A DNA stretch of 64,000 nt from Cokeromyces recurvatus (Eukaryota; Mucoromycota; Mucoromycetes; Mucorales; Mucoraceae), in NCBI RefSeq assembly GCF_025118155.1, contig NW_026251387.1, positions 819,001 to 883,000 on the forward strand. Reading direction: 5' to 3'. How positions within the stretch are numbered: position 1 is the first letter of the stretch; every line of letters begins with the position of its first letter. Positions 1 to 11,220 of the stretch are shown here, piece after piece. The notes under the pieces are model-generated. The model did not search any database. It saw only the letters and a program-made list of their open reading frames with translations, and was not told the origin of the DNA. A program made the translations under genes and the position numbers.

Positions 1-27
1 CAGCAACAGCAGCAGCAAAGCAAATAA
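1..27 (+). CDS. possible 3' end of a Gln-rich protein (partial)
   Basis: The first 27 bases read in frame as glutamine codons, then Ser-Lys and a TAA stop. This would fit the tail of a gene entering from the left edge. With only eight codons visible no function can be given; it could equally be a non-coding CAG/CAA microsatellite. Confidence 0.2.
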   Translation, partial: QQQQQQSK

Positions 28-442
28 AGTATAACTTGTCAAGTGATATAGAATAGAGGAAAGATGAGAGGAGAAAGAAATAAGAGGACAGTCTTCAACT
101 TAGAGACAGCAAGAACATATGCTATATAGATAGTTAGACATAGCTGGGCGGATATAGATTACTAGAAAAATGGCTTTCTATATTAATTCAAAGATAAATG
201 TGGCTAAAATAAATAAATAATTAAAAACGTGAACACGGGAATTGCACAGCCATCGATCAGAGCAATATAAATATGAAAAGATGACTGCTGCCGAAAGAAA
301 AGAATATTGACAGATACTAGCTACTGAATTATATAAATTGGACCAGTACAAATGATTCAAATCATGTCTCATTTACAGTTATGAACATGTACACCTTCCT
401 AATAGAATCGATTTTTGGTCTATTGTAATGCACATGAAAATC

Positions 443-485
<43 letters not shown>

Positions 486-657
486 CACCGAAAAGAGCAT
501 GAACAGAATAAATTATATAAAGCAGTTCAATAATATATAATCAGGAGACTAAAGTGCTTTATGTTACACTAAAAAAAAAAAAAAAAACGAACACACTTCG
601 GTCCTTTTCTTTTCTTTTTCTTTTTCCTTTATACATAAAACTTGTACGTTAGCTAAT
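28..657. other. intergenic region with poly-T tract
   Basis: No supportable gene. It holds an uninterrupted T run at about 445-485, a shorter A run near 571-586, and a pyrimidine-rich stretch just before the next start codon. This is probably the promoter of the TM2 gene. Confidence 0.5.
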
Positions 658-1162
658 ATGAACCATGATGAAGAATCTCCTTTAATTCCAAGAAATGACA
701 ATCAGTCTAATGGATCTTGGAGACAAAAATTTCAACGAATTACACACAAACATCGTTTTCGTATTATTATTAGTTGGCTCATTATACTTTCTATAACTGC
801 TGTCTTGACTCTATCTTTACATTTTACTCTTAAAGATAAAGAAATGCCCCATGTATCAGATAATAATGAAAATTTGAATGAAATGTGTGTATCCGATCGT
901 AGTTGGTTTGTTGCCTTAATGCTTTCTATCTTCTTTGGGCCTCTAGGTAAAACTAACTAATACATGTATACATTTGTATAAGTATCCATTTATAATTAAA
1001 TATATATCGTTAGGCATTGATCGTTTCTATCTTGGTTATATTTTCCTTGGTATCATTAAACTTTTAACTGCTGGTCTTGGCGGTGTTTGGTGGACTGTCG
1101 ATGTCATTTTAATTGCTTTAAATGTTTTAAATGATCATCCTCATGGCTGTCATCTTCGATAA
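658..1162 (+). CDS. TM2 domain membrane protein
   Basis: Two exons, 658-946 and 1014-1162, give 145 aa; the 67-nt intron splits a Gly codon in phase. The N-terminus is polar with a basic patch. A first membrane helix lies at about residues 37-54, and a C-terminal TM2 domain follows: a hydrophobic helix, a short turn with the hallmark (I/H)DRFYLG motif, then a helix containing GGVWWTVD. TM2 proteins are small two-helix membrane proteins of poorly known role; here a third upstream helix is present. The splice restores the conserved Gly-Ile-Asp-Arg run across the junction, which supports the intron strongly. Confidence 0.85.
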
Positions 1163-1237
1163 TAATCATAATAATAATCATAATCATAATAATAAATTAC
1201 AGTGTATTACACATATTTTACTTTATTATTTAATTAT

Positions 1238-2332
1238 TTATCTATGCTTTGAATAGGGTCCAAAGCGCTCTCTTTCTTTTTTAGCTTTAACATCAATGTT
1301 ACGCTCTTTCCAGTTACTTTTACGCAATTTAATAGGTCTATTTCCAACATATTTACCTAATAATACATATTTTTATTAATTAGTATATACTTCATAATTA
1401 ACCCGAAACATGCTAAAACATTTACCATTCATTTCTCTCCAAGCTCTAACAAAGTCATCAGGATCCTTAAAACTTATAAAACCAAATCCTTTTGATTTTA
1501 AAGTTCGATTATCACGTACAACTCGTGTTCTTAATAGACTAGGATACTTTGAAAACGCTTTATACAAAAGTTCATCAGTTACCTCATTACCCAAATCACC
1601 TGCAAATAAACGATAATCATTTTGATCCCATTCTTCTAACGTAGGATCCTCCCATACTTCTCCGCCTGCTACTCTAACAGTCGTTTTTTTCTTTTTCTTT
1701 TTATTGTCATTTGATGCTGATGTTGAGGTTGTTGCTGTTGTTGTTGTTGTTGCATTTGCAGATTGAGGTCCTGTATAGCCGGTCTTTGATACGATAACAG
1801 GACCCACTGGATTATTAGGATTAGCGGTTGAGGGATAATATATTTTAGGTGCTAGATTATTTGCTGTTGTTGTTGTTGTTGTATTAGTAGTGATGGATGT
1901 CCTAAGCGGTATAGTAGAAGTGGCAGTAGAAGTTAAAGGTGAAGCTGCTACAGGTGTTGTATTGTATTTTGGAGTTGCCATTGCTGATTGAATGGCAGCA
2001 ACAGATTCGGGTACTGTAGTATTATATGCTGACGGATCATAATAAGCTTGTTGTGAATAATAATGATCATAGTTATATCCTGCTCCTGAGGTATCAGTTG
2101 ACGTCATATTGGAATTAGTATATGTTCCTGTTGTATAATCATACCCGTAATAGTATTGACTGGCATCTGCGTAATTATAACTTCCATTTTCAATGTATTC
2201 TCCATTATCGTTATAATAACCCTGTGGTATACTATAATTAGAAGAAGCACTATAGTCATTTACAGCATATTCTTCTGCTGCATATTGTGCTTCCTCTGTT
2301 GCTGCGGCTCCCTTTTTTTTTTCAGTTGACAT
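1238..2332 (-). CDS. RBM42-like RRM RNA-binding protein
   Basis: Two exons on the minus strand (2332-1426, 1356-1238) give 341 aa. The first ~230 residues are low complexity, rich in Tyr/Asn/Ser then Thr, and probably disordered. A C-terminal RRM follows, with RNP2 (LFAGDL) and RNP1 (KGFGFISF). The second exon completes the RRM (KYVGNRPIKLRKSNW) and adds the basic tail typical of RNA-binding protein 42. The family binds RNA and associates with splicing and hnRNP complexes. The start is the ATG just inside the long A/T tract; upstream in-frame codons are only poly-T translation. The 3' end has no neighbour conflict. Confidence 0.88.
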
Positions 2333-2353
2333 TGTATTATTATTTTTTTTTGA

Positions 2354-2427
2354 AAAAAAAAAAAAAAAAAAAAAGCGAAACAACTAGAAACTATCAAGTT
2401 CAGAAAAAAAAAAAAAAAAAAAAAAAA
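2354..2427. repeat. paired homopolymer A tracts
   Basis: Two A runs of about 20 and 24 nt, separated by ~30 nt, lie between the divergent RBM42-like and MTG1 genes. Such poly(dA:dT) tracts usually exclude nucleosomes, so a role in a shared promoter is plausible (inference). Confidence 0.5.
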
Positions 2428-2550
2428 CCAACAGTAAAAAAACCAATAAAAATAGAGAGTCACAATTAGCATAAAAAAAAAACCAAATGAAATTAGCCTT
2501 CCTTCCTTCCCTCTCCCCAGGGCTCTCCTTTGTAATCACATTAACTTTTA

Positions 2551-3582
2551 ATGGCCAATAAGTTCATTCCAAGAACAACATTCCCATATGATAGAATCAT
2601 TAATTGGTTTCCTGGCCATATGGCAAAAGGATTACGTTTAATTTCAGAACGTTTAAATTCAGTTGATCTAGTTGTGGAAGTGAGAGATGCACGAATTCCA
2701 CTTTCCTCTGTCAACCCTAATTTCGAAAAATTAGTTGGTAGACGACCACGACTGATTGTATACAATAAATTTGATTTGGCTAATCAAACAACAAAGAAGC
2801 CTCTTCTAGAGGCTTTTAGTAAACATGCACCTGCAACACCTGTAGTTTTTACAAACTGTCAAACAGATTCAAGTGTAAAGGAGATCTTGAGATATGCTAC
2901 CAAACTTGCACATCCTATACCCCAAGTTACGTTGATGGTTGTTGGTATGCCTAATGTCGGTAAATCATCGTTGATTAATTCATTAAGAAGAGTAGGTGTT
3001 GGTAAAGGTAAAGCAGCAGCAACAGGTGCACAACCAGGTATTACTCGAACTGTGATAGGCACTATTAAAGTACTTGAAGACCCTACAATTTATTTAGTTG
3101 ATACACCAGGCGTTATGGTGCCTTATCTCGAAGACCCCATAAGAAGTTTAAAAGTAGCCTTGACAGGTGGTATCCGAGATCATTTATCAGACGAACAAAT
3201 TATGGTTGACTATTTACTTTACCGACTAAATAACTTTGAGGCATATAATTATGCAACTTGGTTTAACTTGCCCAATCATCAGCCTACTAATGATGTGAAT
3301 GAGTTATTAGAAGGCGTAGCCAAACGTATAGGGGCTATTGTAAAGGGAGGTGAACTGGATTTGAATATGGCAGCAAAATTCTTTTTAAAATATTATAGAA
3401 CTGGAAAATTGGGTCAATTCACACTTGATGATGTAAGTCCTCAGTCTTTAGATAAATTCTTTGAGACACAAAAGATGTACACGACCTCAAACGGCCAAAC
3501 CATAAGTAGAAGACAGGAAAAGAAAGCCATAAAATTAGAACAAAGAAAGAAGAGTAGAAAGGAAAACCAAGTTGCGGAATAG
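2551..3582 (+). CDS. MTG1: mitochondrial ribosome-assembly GTPase Mtg1
   Basis: Single exon, 343 aa. It belongs to the circularly permuted YlqF/MTG1 GTPases, with motifs in order G4 (NKFD, residues 72-75), G1 (GMPNVGKSS, 132-140), a GxxxG(I/T)TR switch region (about 163-166) and G3 (DTPG, 184-187). The C-terminal third carries the helical domain and a basic tail. Family knowledge: MTG1 acts in large-subunit assembly of the mitochondrial ribosome at the inner membrane. The N-terminus has basic residues that could help mitochondrial import, but no clear cleavage site is visible. It converges on the telomerase gene 143 bp downstream. Confidence 0.93.
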   Translation: MANKFIPRTTFPYDRIINWFPGHMAKGLRLISERLNSVDLVVEVRDARIPLSSVNPNFEKLVGRRPRLIVYNKFDLANQTTKKPLLEAFSKHAPATPVVFTNCQTDSSVKEILRYATKLAHPIPQVTLMVVGMPNVGKSSLINSLRRVGVGKGKAAATGAQPGITRTVIGTIKVLEDPTIYLVDTPGVMVPYLEDPIRSLKVALTGGIRDHLSDEQIMVDYLLYRLNNFEAYNYATWFNLPNHQPTNDVNELLEGVAKRIGAIVKGGELDLNMAAKFFLKYYRTGKLGQFTLDDVSPQSLDKFFETQKMYTTSNGQTISRRQEKKAIKLEQRKKSRKENQVAE

Positions 3583-3633
3583 ATAGGAGAAATTACATTT
3601 AAACCATAGACCGAAATAAAAGGTCTCTTTCTT

Positions 3634-3635
<2 letters not shown>

Positions 3636-3680
<45 letters not shown>
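3636..3680. repeat. poly-T tract (about 45 nt)
   Basis: Uninterrupted T run in the 143-bp gap between the convergent MTG1 and TERT stop codons. It may help 3'-end formation of one or both transcripts. Confidence 0.6.
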
Positions 3681-3684
<4 letters not shown>

Positions 3685-3725
3685 CAAAAGCATAAAGAAT
3701 TATCTTCTATTATACATTTAAATCA

Positions 3726-4983
3726 TTACTCTTTATAGCCTACAGATCGATCATATCTCTTCAAGACATATTTTAAATAATCTGACAAGTAAGGGTATCT
3801 TGAATATCTTCTTCTAAAGACGTCATAGAATGCCTTAAAAAAGATTTGTAGATTCTTTGATTTGTTTATACCCTTCGGTGTCATTGGTATAATGATTTGT
3901 CCCAAGTGTATAATAATTTCTAATAGGGAAGATAAGTTACAGTTCTTTTACTCTATTATTATACATGCATACTTTACCTAAAAGACATCTTTCATCTATA
4001 TAACCAATTATGCTTTTCGCCAATTCAGTTGCTTGTGTTTCTATTTTCAATGCTGCAAATTGAAAATTATCATACAAATTCCTGATTAAAGTTTCTTTTG
4101 AATTCATTTCATGGTCCATTAACATATCATAAAAGTTTGATTTAATGGCTCTAATAGCAGTTATTAAAATAAGAGAGCTGCTTACATTATTTTAAATGAA
4201 TATTACCTAACACCACTATTTAGTAAAGTCTTTGAAGGTTGGCAACTATATTGGACAGTCAAACTGGAAAGCACATCTTTAACAATATGTTAATCACAAA
4301 AAAAAAAGGATATACATATAACAATTTTTTTTCCCTTTTTACCTAAACGCTTTCGTTTGGTTGTATCAATAGAGATATCTAACGTTTTTGTATTCAACTT
4401 GAACCCAAGCCAGGGAAATTCTATATATTAACAAAAATGTTTATTAGCAGATATACATAAAGAATAGACCAGTTAGTTTTACCTTCTATATCAATTATCA
4501 AATTTGACATGCATTTATCTTTATTTGCTGAGATTCCGTAATCAGAAATGCCTGCACATATATGAATGATAAATAAAAGGTTCCCAAGACTTTTTACCAT
4601 CTTTTTCTCCTTTCTTTTCTTTTACCTGCAAACATTGTATTCATGAATTTTCTTGCATATTGACGGTTTTTTGTAATATACAAAAAGTCATCAACATAAC
4701 TGAATAATATCTATCGAAAAGAAAAAAGTAAATAAATCCGTTATTATATTTTATTCAATTATTTTATACTTTACTCCACTTTTATCTTCCTTCAAAAACG
4801 ACAGTTTCTCCTTTTCAAGTTGACCAAAGAAAAAACTAACTCATGGTTATATTTTGTAAATATAGTTGAATTTATATTGCTATTTTTTACCTGCATAATG
4901 AAGTAGATAAACAAGATCCCTGAGGAATACCACGCTTTCTTTTAAAGTAATCATTTCCATACTATATTAAATAATAATTAGCA

Positions 4984-5016
<33 letters not shown>

Positions 5017-8000
5017 TATTAATTCGATTCTATTTTGCATTACCTTCACATAATTGGATACTATACTTTGTTTAAGCAAATAACGAAGCTCATTTGCGTT
5101 TGTAGTAAGGTGATATGTATTCTATGGAAATATACATATGTTAATTTGATCTTTACTGAAATTAATAAGAATATTATAAACTAACCAAATCCACCATAAT
5201 GGAGCCCTTATGAAGACCTTTTATGTTGCTGATAGAGTCTTTCATATTATCCATTGCACTTGCTATAAGTTATAATTTTAGTAGCAAAGCATATATGTAT
5301 AATTTTATCATAATATCTTACCTGTACTAAAAGAAACAAACTCTTTTTTTATAACAGAATTTGAGAATGGTCGAATGTTTTTTACCGTCTTTCTCATATA
5401 TTCATTCTATATAAAAATTGATAATTAGAACCTATTAGAATTATATTCCTTGTTTTTTTTTATAAAAAAAAATCCATTACAGATTTTAGAATATTATCAA
5501 CTATAGACAGAAGCTTTTGTTGATCAATATTATCAAAGCAATTAGTGATATCTATCTTGACAAAATAAAATCTGTATAAAATACATTAGCTCAAAAAAAT
5601 AAAATAAAGATAAAATAAAAATAGATTCATTCACATACTTATCTGTATCTGAAGTCTTCATTATCTGCTTATACGCTTTAAGTCTGTTATAAAAAAGACC
5701 GCGATCTAATACAGAACTTCCTACACTTTCCGGGTCCTGTTCCTATTATATATATATTGTTAGTATGATATGAAGAAAAAAAAATAGGATTATATCAGTT
5801 TTACTTTCTCAAAGTTAAGTGCATTTAAAGCAGGACTTAGTATTTTATTTGTATCAAGGTCTTTCACATCATCTTTCGTCTAATATGAATGAATATAATT
5901 AGTAAAGAATAAAGTTTTATTTTTTAGTCAAGAACTTACATAATCTTTAGTATAACGCATATTCGTTATCGTTCTTAATCCACTCGTTTTTGGCATGAAT
6001 CGAAGTTTTCCAACTCCTAGTGGACTATAGGCTAATTCAGCCTTAAAACAAATGAGAAAAGAATTAGATTATTTATCATATATACAGTACAAAATTGACT
6101 TTACCTTGTCTTTTAGTTTGGTGTAGTAGTTTTCGTCAATTAATGATTGTATTTGCTCTTGACAAATAACTTCCCATACATCTCTTCTATAATACTTTAG
6201 TTCCATACCATAATCTGCATGATCTGTAACATAAAAGAAGGACTATATATGCATATATTATATGAGTATTACATAAACATATATGTATATTAAAACAATT
6301 ATTTACTCTTATTACTGGTATAATATAATCAGTAAAAACCCATTCCAAAGCTTGTTCAATTAATTCTTCTCGTTTTCGCAATTCTGTAGGCACTACTCTT
6401 TGATCTTTGGAACTTTCTGACACTACCCAGGTACAATCTAAGGTCTAATATGTATATCTTAGTTTTTATTATATATTAAGCAAACTCTATATGCTATCAA
6501 ACCTTAAACTGATATATAATCTCTGTCATTGACATTTTCTCAAATTTTCTTCTAGAGATAAAATGTTTAATATCTAAGTCAAAGCCTTTTAGTTACTGTG
6601 TTTCTTTTCCCTTTCTATCTCTCTTTCTTTCTTTACCTCTGCAAATAATATTAAAATTATGTTGTGATCCCCAAAATTCTAATGGAAATACTTTTTCTAG
6701 TACTTGTTTGATAAAATGAAATACCTAAATCGTATCCAACATGTTAAAACTAATATTTTTTTTATTAAAAAGCATCAAAAAATACCTGGAAGTGAGAAGT
6801 AGATGCCGTAGAAATAGTTACATCTGAGACCTGTTTTTATTTTATTTTATTTTATTTTTCCTTTTGTATTAATCATACATGTTATGTGTTCAATTTTAAT
6901 ATAATTAACAAACCTTCTTTGGACAGTTTCTATTCAATATTGTCATAAAATGTATTGTTTTATTATTTTTTAAAATTTTCTTCATTATTTCATTAATAGT
7001 AGTGCAACGCTTATAAAACTTTTTCTATAAAAGAGAGCGAATTTCAGCAATAAATCATGTATATTTTTAATTATAAATTTTAACCTTTCGATTAGAACTT
7101 GTAAATTCTTTTGGAAATATTTTAGAAAGACACATTTCCAAGCGCGTTTCTTCGTCGTAATTCTTCACTGTTTGGAACAAATCTAAGTATAAAAGGTTAG
7201 TTTTGTACGAAAGACAAGCAAATAAAATAAAACAAGTCAACGTACGATCTTTAGGTAATGCCATGATAACTTTATTTGTTTGTTTGTTAATTCTACTTCC
7301 AGAATATAATAATGAACTTCGATCTATTTGAATTGTATTTGCTTTATCTGTATTTAATTTTCTCCTCTTTATTCTATCATTCGACTGAAGCTGTTCTTTT
7401 AACTTCTTTTTCTGACGTCTACATAATTTTATCTTTTTCTGAGGGACTTCATTGTCTTCTTGTTGTTTATGTTTACGTTTTCTATCATATAATAGTACGT
7501 CTAAATGCTCTTTTAAATCTTTTTCATGTGCTCCAATGTCAAATAAAAATGTTTTTAAATATTGATTTACAATAGGTTTACATGCCTTTAACTTTTCTTC
7601 TTCACTATCATGATGCATATTTATATTTTGGGATAAAGAAGGGCCTATGATATAGAAAGATATACAAATATATAAATCCTCTATTTGCATATATTCTTTC
7701 AATAGCTTACCTGCAAGCTGATAGTAAACATCATTAACTGATTTACGCAAAACAACTGTATCTAAAAGTAAGCGACAAAATTCATCTTTTCCAATACTTT
7801 ACAATAATTTAGTAAATATGAGTTATATATTATTGTGTTAAGTATTACCATTCAAGTAAAATAGACCATCCTTTCGTTGTTCTAATTTCATCAAAAAAGG
7901 TATTTACGGATCTCATTTGTATTGTTTTAGAATACTATTCAACATAAACGTATCATTGGTACCTTTTTACCATAATTTATTATAATATATAAACTAACCT

Positions 8001-8376
8001 TTTCTAGTTTACATCCTGTGGTTAACATATTTTTATTTTGCCAGTTTGACAAAAGGAACACGCATAGTTCAGTCAAGATCTAAAATAAACATCAGCATAT
8101 GTGATCTTTAAACTGAATTTATTTATTTTTTTTTTTTTGCTGTACCTTTTCTATATTATCAGCATCATGTGATAAGACAAAGTTAGGTTTATTGCAAAAT
8201 ATGCTTGATTTTTCTAATGGCTTGGGTATAGCAATAAGGATCTCATTGACAAGTTTTTGTAATTCACGTTTATCTTCATTAGATAATTTCAAATTGTTGA
8301 TCTTTAATCCAAATTTTTCATTTAAATATTGAACAGAAGAGAAGATTTTATTAAAATATTTAGGATAAGCTTTCAT
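3726..8376 (-). CDS. TERT: telomerase reverse transcriptase, 27 exons
   Basis: Hand-assembled exons: 8376-8146, 8079-7999, 7934-7849, 7796-7711, 7644-7246, 7182-7085, 7024-6914, 6830-6786, 6724-6637, 6573-6503, 6444-6307, 6242-6105, 6041-5940, 5879-5805, 5742-5639, 5571-5481, 5406-5322, 5262-5186, 5121-5044, 4961-4891, 4835-4775, 4710-4626, 4551-4483, 4420-4343, 4276-4207, 4150-3978, 3919-3726. They sum to 2985 nt (994 aa), with phase kept throughout and GT-AG at every junction. Telomerase signatures in order: CP motif (FPLEFWGSQHNF, ~392), T motif (FFYVTD, ~480), motifs 1/2 (LRFMPKTSGLRTI, ~537), motif A (FVKIDITNCFDNI, catalytic D625), motif B' (GIPQGSCLSTSLC, ~739), motif C (SYVDDFL, D779/D780), motif D and motif E (WLGFKL). 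A basic linker (~200-260) separates the N-terminal part from the RNA-binding domain. It copies an RNA template onto chromosome ends. All three catalytic aspartates are present, so the gene looks functional. Exact ends of a few small exons could shift slightly. Confidence 0.93.
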
Positions 8377-8959
8377 GTTTAAAGATATGACAAAAGATAT
8401 GTGTATAAAGAAAAAGAAAATGACTTTTTTTTTTTTTTTTTTTTTTTATTATTATTATTATCTTGTTGCACCTGAAGAAGTAGAGTATTTTTTGGTTGAA
8501 ATCCAGACAATGCATTTTTTTTTTTTTTTTTTTAATTTTAAATTAAATTTGAGATTGTAAGCATTGCTTAAGTATCTCTCAAACATATCAACAAAATAAT
8601 GAGTAAAGCCCCTTATATAACTTTATAAACTAGCATCACATGATTCAACTATTCTTGTCCTTGAAATTTCCTTTTCACTAAAATAGCTATTCTATAAGAT
8701 GGAGCTTGGAAGATAAATAAATATATACAATCTCATAATTCTAAGCAAAGTACAAATTCATTATTTATTTATAGAATATATTGAATAAATATGCTTTATT
8801 TACAAAAAAGAAGAGAGAATTGATAAAGAGAAGAAATGAAGGAAAATAATTAAATATAAAAAAAATAGGTTATTATATAGTATATTACATTAAAAAAAAC
8901 TTGTATAAGATGATTTCTATCATTTTCTTTTTTTTTTCCAATATGATATTCATGAGCAT
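8377..8959. other. intergenic, T-rich low-complexity DNA
   Basis: Contains T runs at about 8424-8447 and 8516-8533. I see no coding capacity beyond translations of the T runs. It includes the TERT 5' flank and the 3' flank of the next gene. Confidence 0.5.
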
Positions 8960-9361
8960 TTATGCTAAAAGAGCTAAGGTCACATCACCATGTACTCGTG
9001 CTTTAATAGTAATTTCAACTTCAAGATTAAGATCAAGACGTAAGCTTAAAGGGTTATCACCTTTTCCTCCTCCACCACCAGCACCACTTTGTTGTTGAGG
9101 AGGCTGTTGCATTTGCTGCTGTGGAGGACCTCCAACAAAACCGTTTCCTAAACCTGATACAGCATTTGCTGAATTACCAGGGACTAAATCCATAGGTGAT
9201 GACTTTGACTTCTTCTTCTTTTTTGTCTTTTTCGGTTTCTTTTCCTTCTTTGTCTTTGTTGAATCCTTTTTTGGCTTTGGAGTATCAACTTCCTCTTTTT
9301 CAGAATCACTGACTTCTCTTATCTTTTCATTATCTTTATCCGTTTCCTTGGCAGGTGGCAT
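8960..9361 (-). CDS. disordered Lys-rich protein with C-terminal RLDLNL module
   Basis: Single exon, 133 aa. Residues 1-55 are highly charged with a run of Lys (KPKKTKKKKKSKSS). A Gly/Gln/Pro linker (~70-100) follows, and the last ~30 residues form a compact module: RLDLNLEVEI, then KARVHGDVTLALL at the very C-terminus, predicted as alternating beta strands. Almost the same ending occurs in the genes at 9784, 12493 and, diverged, 11221. I do not recognise a characterised function; I recall similar endings in uncharacterised fungal proteins but cannot check. It is transcribed divergently from the gene at 9784 with 422 bp between the start codons. Confidence 0.8.
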   Translation of the reverse strand: MPPAKETDKDNEKIREVSDSEKEEVDTPKPKKDSTKTKKEKKPKKTKKKKKSKSSPMDLVPGNSANAVSGLGNGFVGGPPQQQMQQPPQQQSGAGGGGGKGDNPLSLRLDLNLEVEITIKARVHGDVTLALLA

Positions 9362-9599
9362 TTTCTCTTTCTTTCTTTTTTTTTTGTTTAATTAAGGAAA
9401 GCGGTAGGAAAGGGTTAAAGAACTAATCAAATGTGTACTTGTTTTTTCCCTTTTGGCTTAATAATGAATCCCATATAAATAAATAAATACAAAATAAAAT
9501 GACAAAAGAATGACAGCATCATCATTCATCTTTGAGGGATCCACTCTTATTATCCATTTTTTTCTATTTGTACTCTTAAGGAACTTTATCTAATTACAT

Positions 9600-9633
<34 letters not shown>

Positions 9634-9783
9634 GTAACGGAAAATATTAATAATAAAAAACAGGAACTAAACTTTTATATAAATAGTGGTAATAATTAAC
9701 ATATAAATCAAAGCAATAAAGAGTCAAATAATAAAAAGCTTATTCCCTTTTCCTTTCGATTTTTTTTTCTGATAATAATAAAC
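9362..9783. promoter_or_regulatory. shared intergenic region of divergent pair 1
   Basis: 422 bp between divergent ATGs, with a T run at 9602-9632 near the middle and TATA-like A/T stretches on both sides. Its layout matches the intergenic regions at 11911-12492 and 14492-14987. Promoter function is inferred from position only. Confidence 0.45.
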
Positions 9784-10086
9784 ATGTCTGATAATACAAA
9801 CACTACTCCTACAGCTACGAAAAATCAAAAAAAGACATCCACAAAGAAAAAAAAGAAGAGTAAACAAACACCTAATGAACAGCAGTTAGCCTTGCTACAA
9901 CAACAACAACAGCAACAACAGCAACAGCAAGCTTTGCAGCAACAGCAACAGGCGCAACCTCCACAACAACAAAGTGGAGGCAGTAATAATAAAATGCCAA
10001 GTGTTCGTTTGGATTTAAATCTTGAAGCTGAACTCTATTTGAAAGCGACTGTTCATGGTGATGTAACTTTATCATTGCTGGCTTAA
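9784..10086 (+). CDS. Gln-rich small protein with C-terminal RLDLNL module
   Basis: Single exon, 100 aa. It has a Thr/Lys-rich start with a basic patch (KKTSTKKKKKSKQ), then a polyglutamine stretch at about 41-65, then the C-terminal module (RLDLNLEAEL, KATVHGDVTLSLLA). The module matches the neighbour at 8960 at most positions, so the two are paralogues whose variable parts differ. The TAA stop follows directly after the module, as in the paralogues, which suggests a free C-terminus matters. Function unknown. Confidence 0.8.
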   Translation: MSDNTNTTPTATKNQKKTSTKKKKKSKQTPNEQQLALLQQQQQQQQQQQALQQQQQAQPPQQQSGGSNNKMPSVRLDLNLEAELYLKATVHGDVTLSLLA

Positions 10087-11168
10087 TACATAACTTACTT
10101 TTATACATCCACTCTGTTATTTTTTCTTTCTTCATAATCCATAAAGCATATATTATATGTCTATACGTGTAATTAAATATAATAAAATAGTAGTATATCT
10201 TGATATCTGTAACCCTTTTTTTTTTCGTATAAATCACTTAATTACGTGACTCTTGTCGTTAAATATAATCAAATACAAGTACTAGGCCATCTTTACTACT
10301 TTATATATTGAACAGCTTTTATTATTATTATTATTATTATTATCAATGATACATAGCAATTTTAGCTTATAGTTATTTCCTTATAAAAATGATGATACAC
10401 ATTAAGGAAAATCAAGTGGGATATTATCATTTATCTTTTCTTAAGGAATACATAAAGATTTAACTATTGATTAAAATGAATGAAGCAGAAATAATAACCT
10501 AATTTACAGAAGAGAATGTTAATCATATTTTAATCAAGTGATCTTATGCAATTACTATAATACATATATTTCTATACATTATAAAACTATATTATTGGTT
10601 GTTATTACTACAACAAGTTAGGAATTATGACATATGCAATAATTCATGATTCAGCCTAGAGAAATTAGTTTAGCTCAAAAAAAAATAAAACGAAGTATTC
10701 TTCATTTCTAATAAAGTTAAGTATATGCGCAATATTGTTTGATCTAGAATAAACTTTTTTAGACCTATTTTATTTTTCTTAACAATAAATCTGTTGGATT
10801 AAGAAAGAATTTCATTTAATATGGGATGACTTTGGCCATATTACTTCTAAAGATAGATAATGATACTTGGGGGGAGGAATTAATTTTATATAAGAATAGT
10901 GCTTAACCTTATATATAGCCAGTCCTTTTCATTTATACATCTATTTGGTTACTCTAATATACATAGAGCTATAATAAATGGAGCCAATTACATAATACTT
11001 AATAGTCAACTTGTTATTATCAAACGATTTAATTGCTATTTATTAATATTATTAGAAGCATTATATGTATACAAAGTATATAGGAATAGATGTAAAATAT
11101 AGTTATTACATTAGAAATAATTTTATAATAAAATAATAATAAATAACTAAGGATAATATGTATTTTGC

Positions 11169-11199
<31 letters not shown>

Positions 11200-11220
11200 C
11201 AAACTTTAAAGGATATATTT
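10087..11220. other. intergenic, A/T-rich with ATT microsatellite
   Basis: About 1.1 kb between two convergent genes. It holds an (ATT)n run at about 10318-10343 and an A run at 11169-11194. I see no supportable gene on either strand; the open frames found are short and A/T-driven. Confidence 0.5.

Noticed and set aside
443..3680. Poly-A/T tracts as 3' tails of retroposed genes
   Set aside because: They occur on both strands, between and inside genes and introns, without target duplications, so they are better explained as genome-wide homopolymer growth.
3726..8376. First impression of a LINE or group II intron reverse transcriptase
   Set aside because: The presence of telomerase-only CP and T motifs, the VDDFL motif C form and a 27-exon structure fit TERT, not a retroelement.
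8375..8560. Open frame opposite the TERT start
   Set aside because: Made of poly-T translations (Phe runs) and overlaps the TERT 5' end; no protein-like composition.
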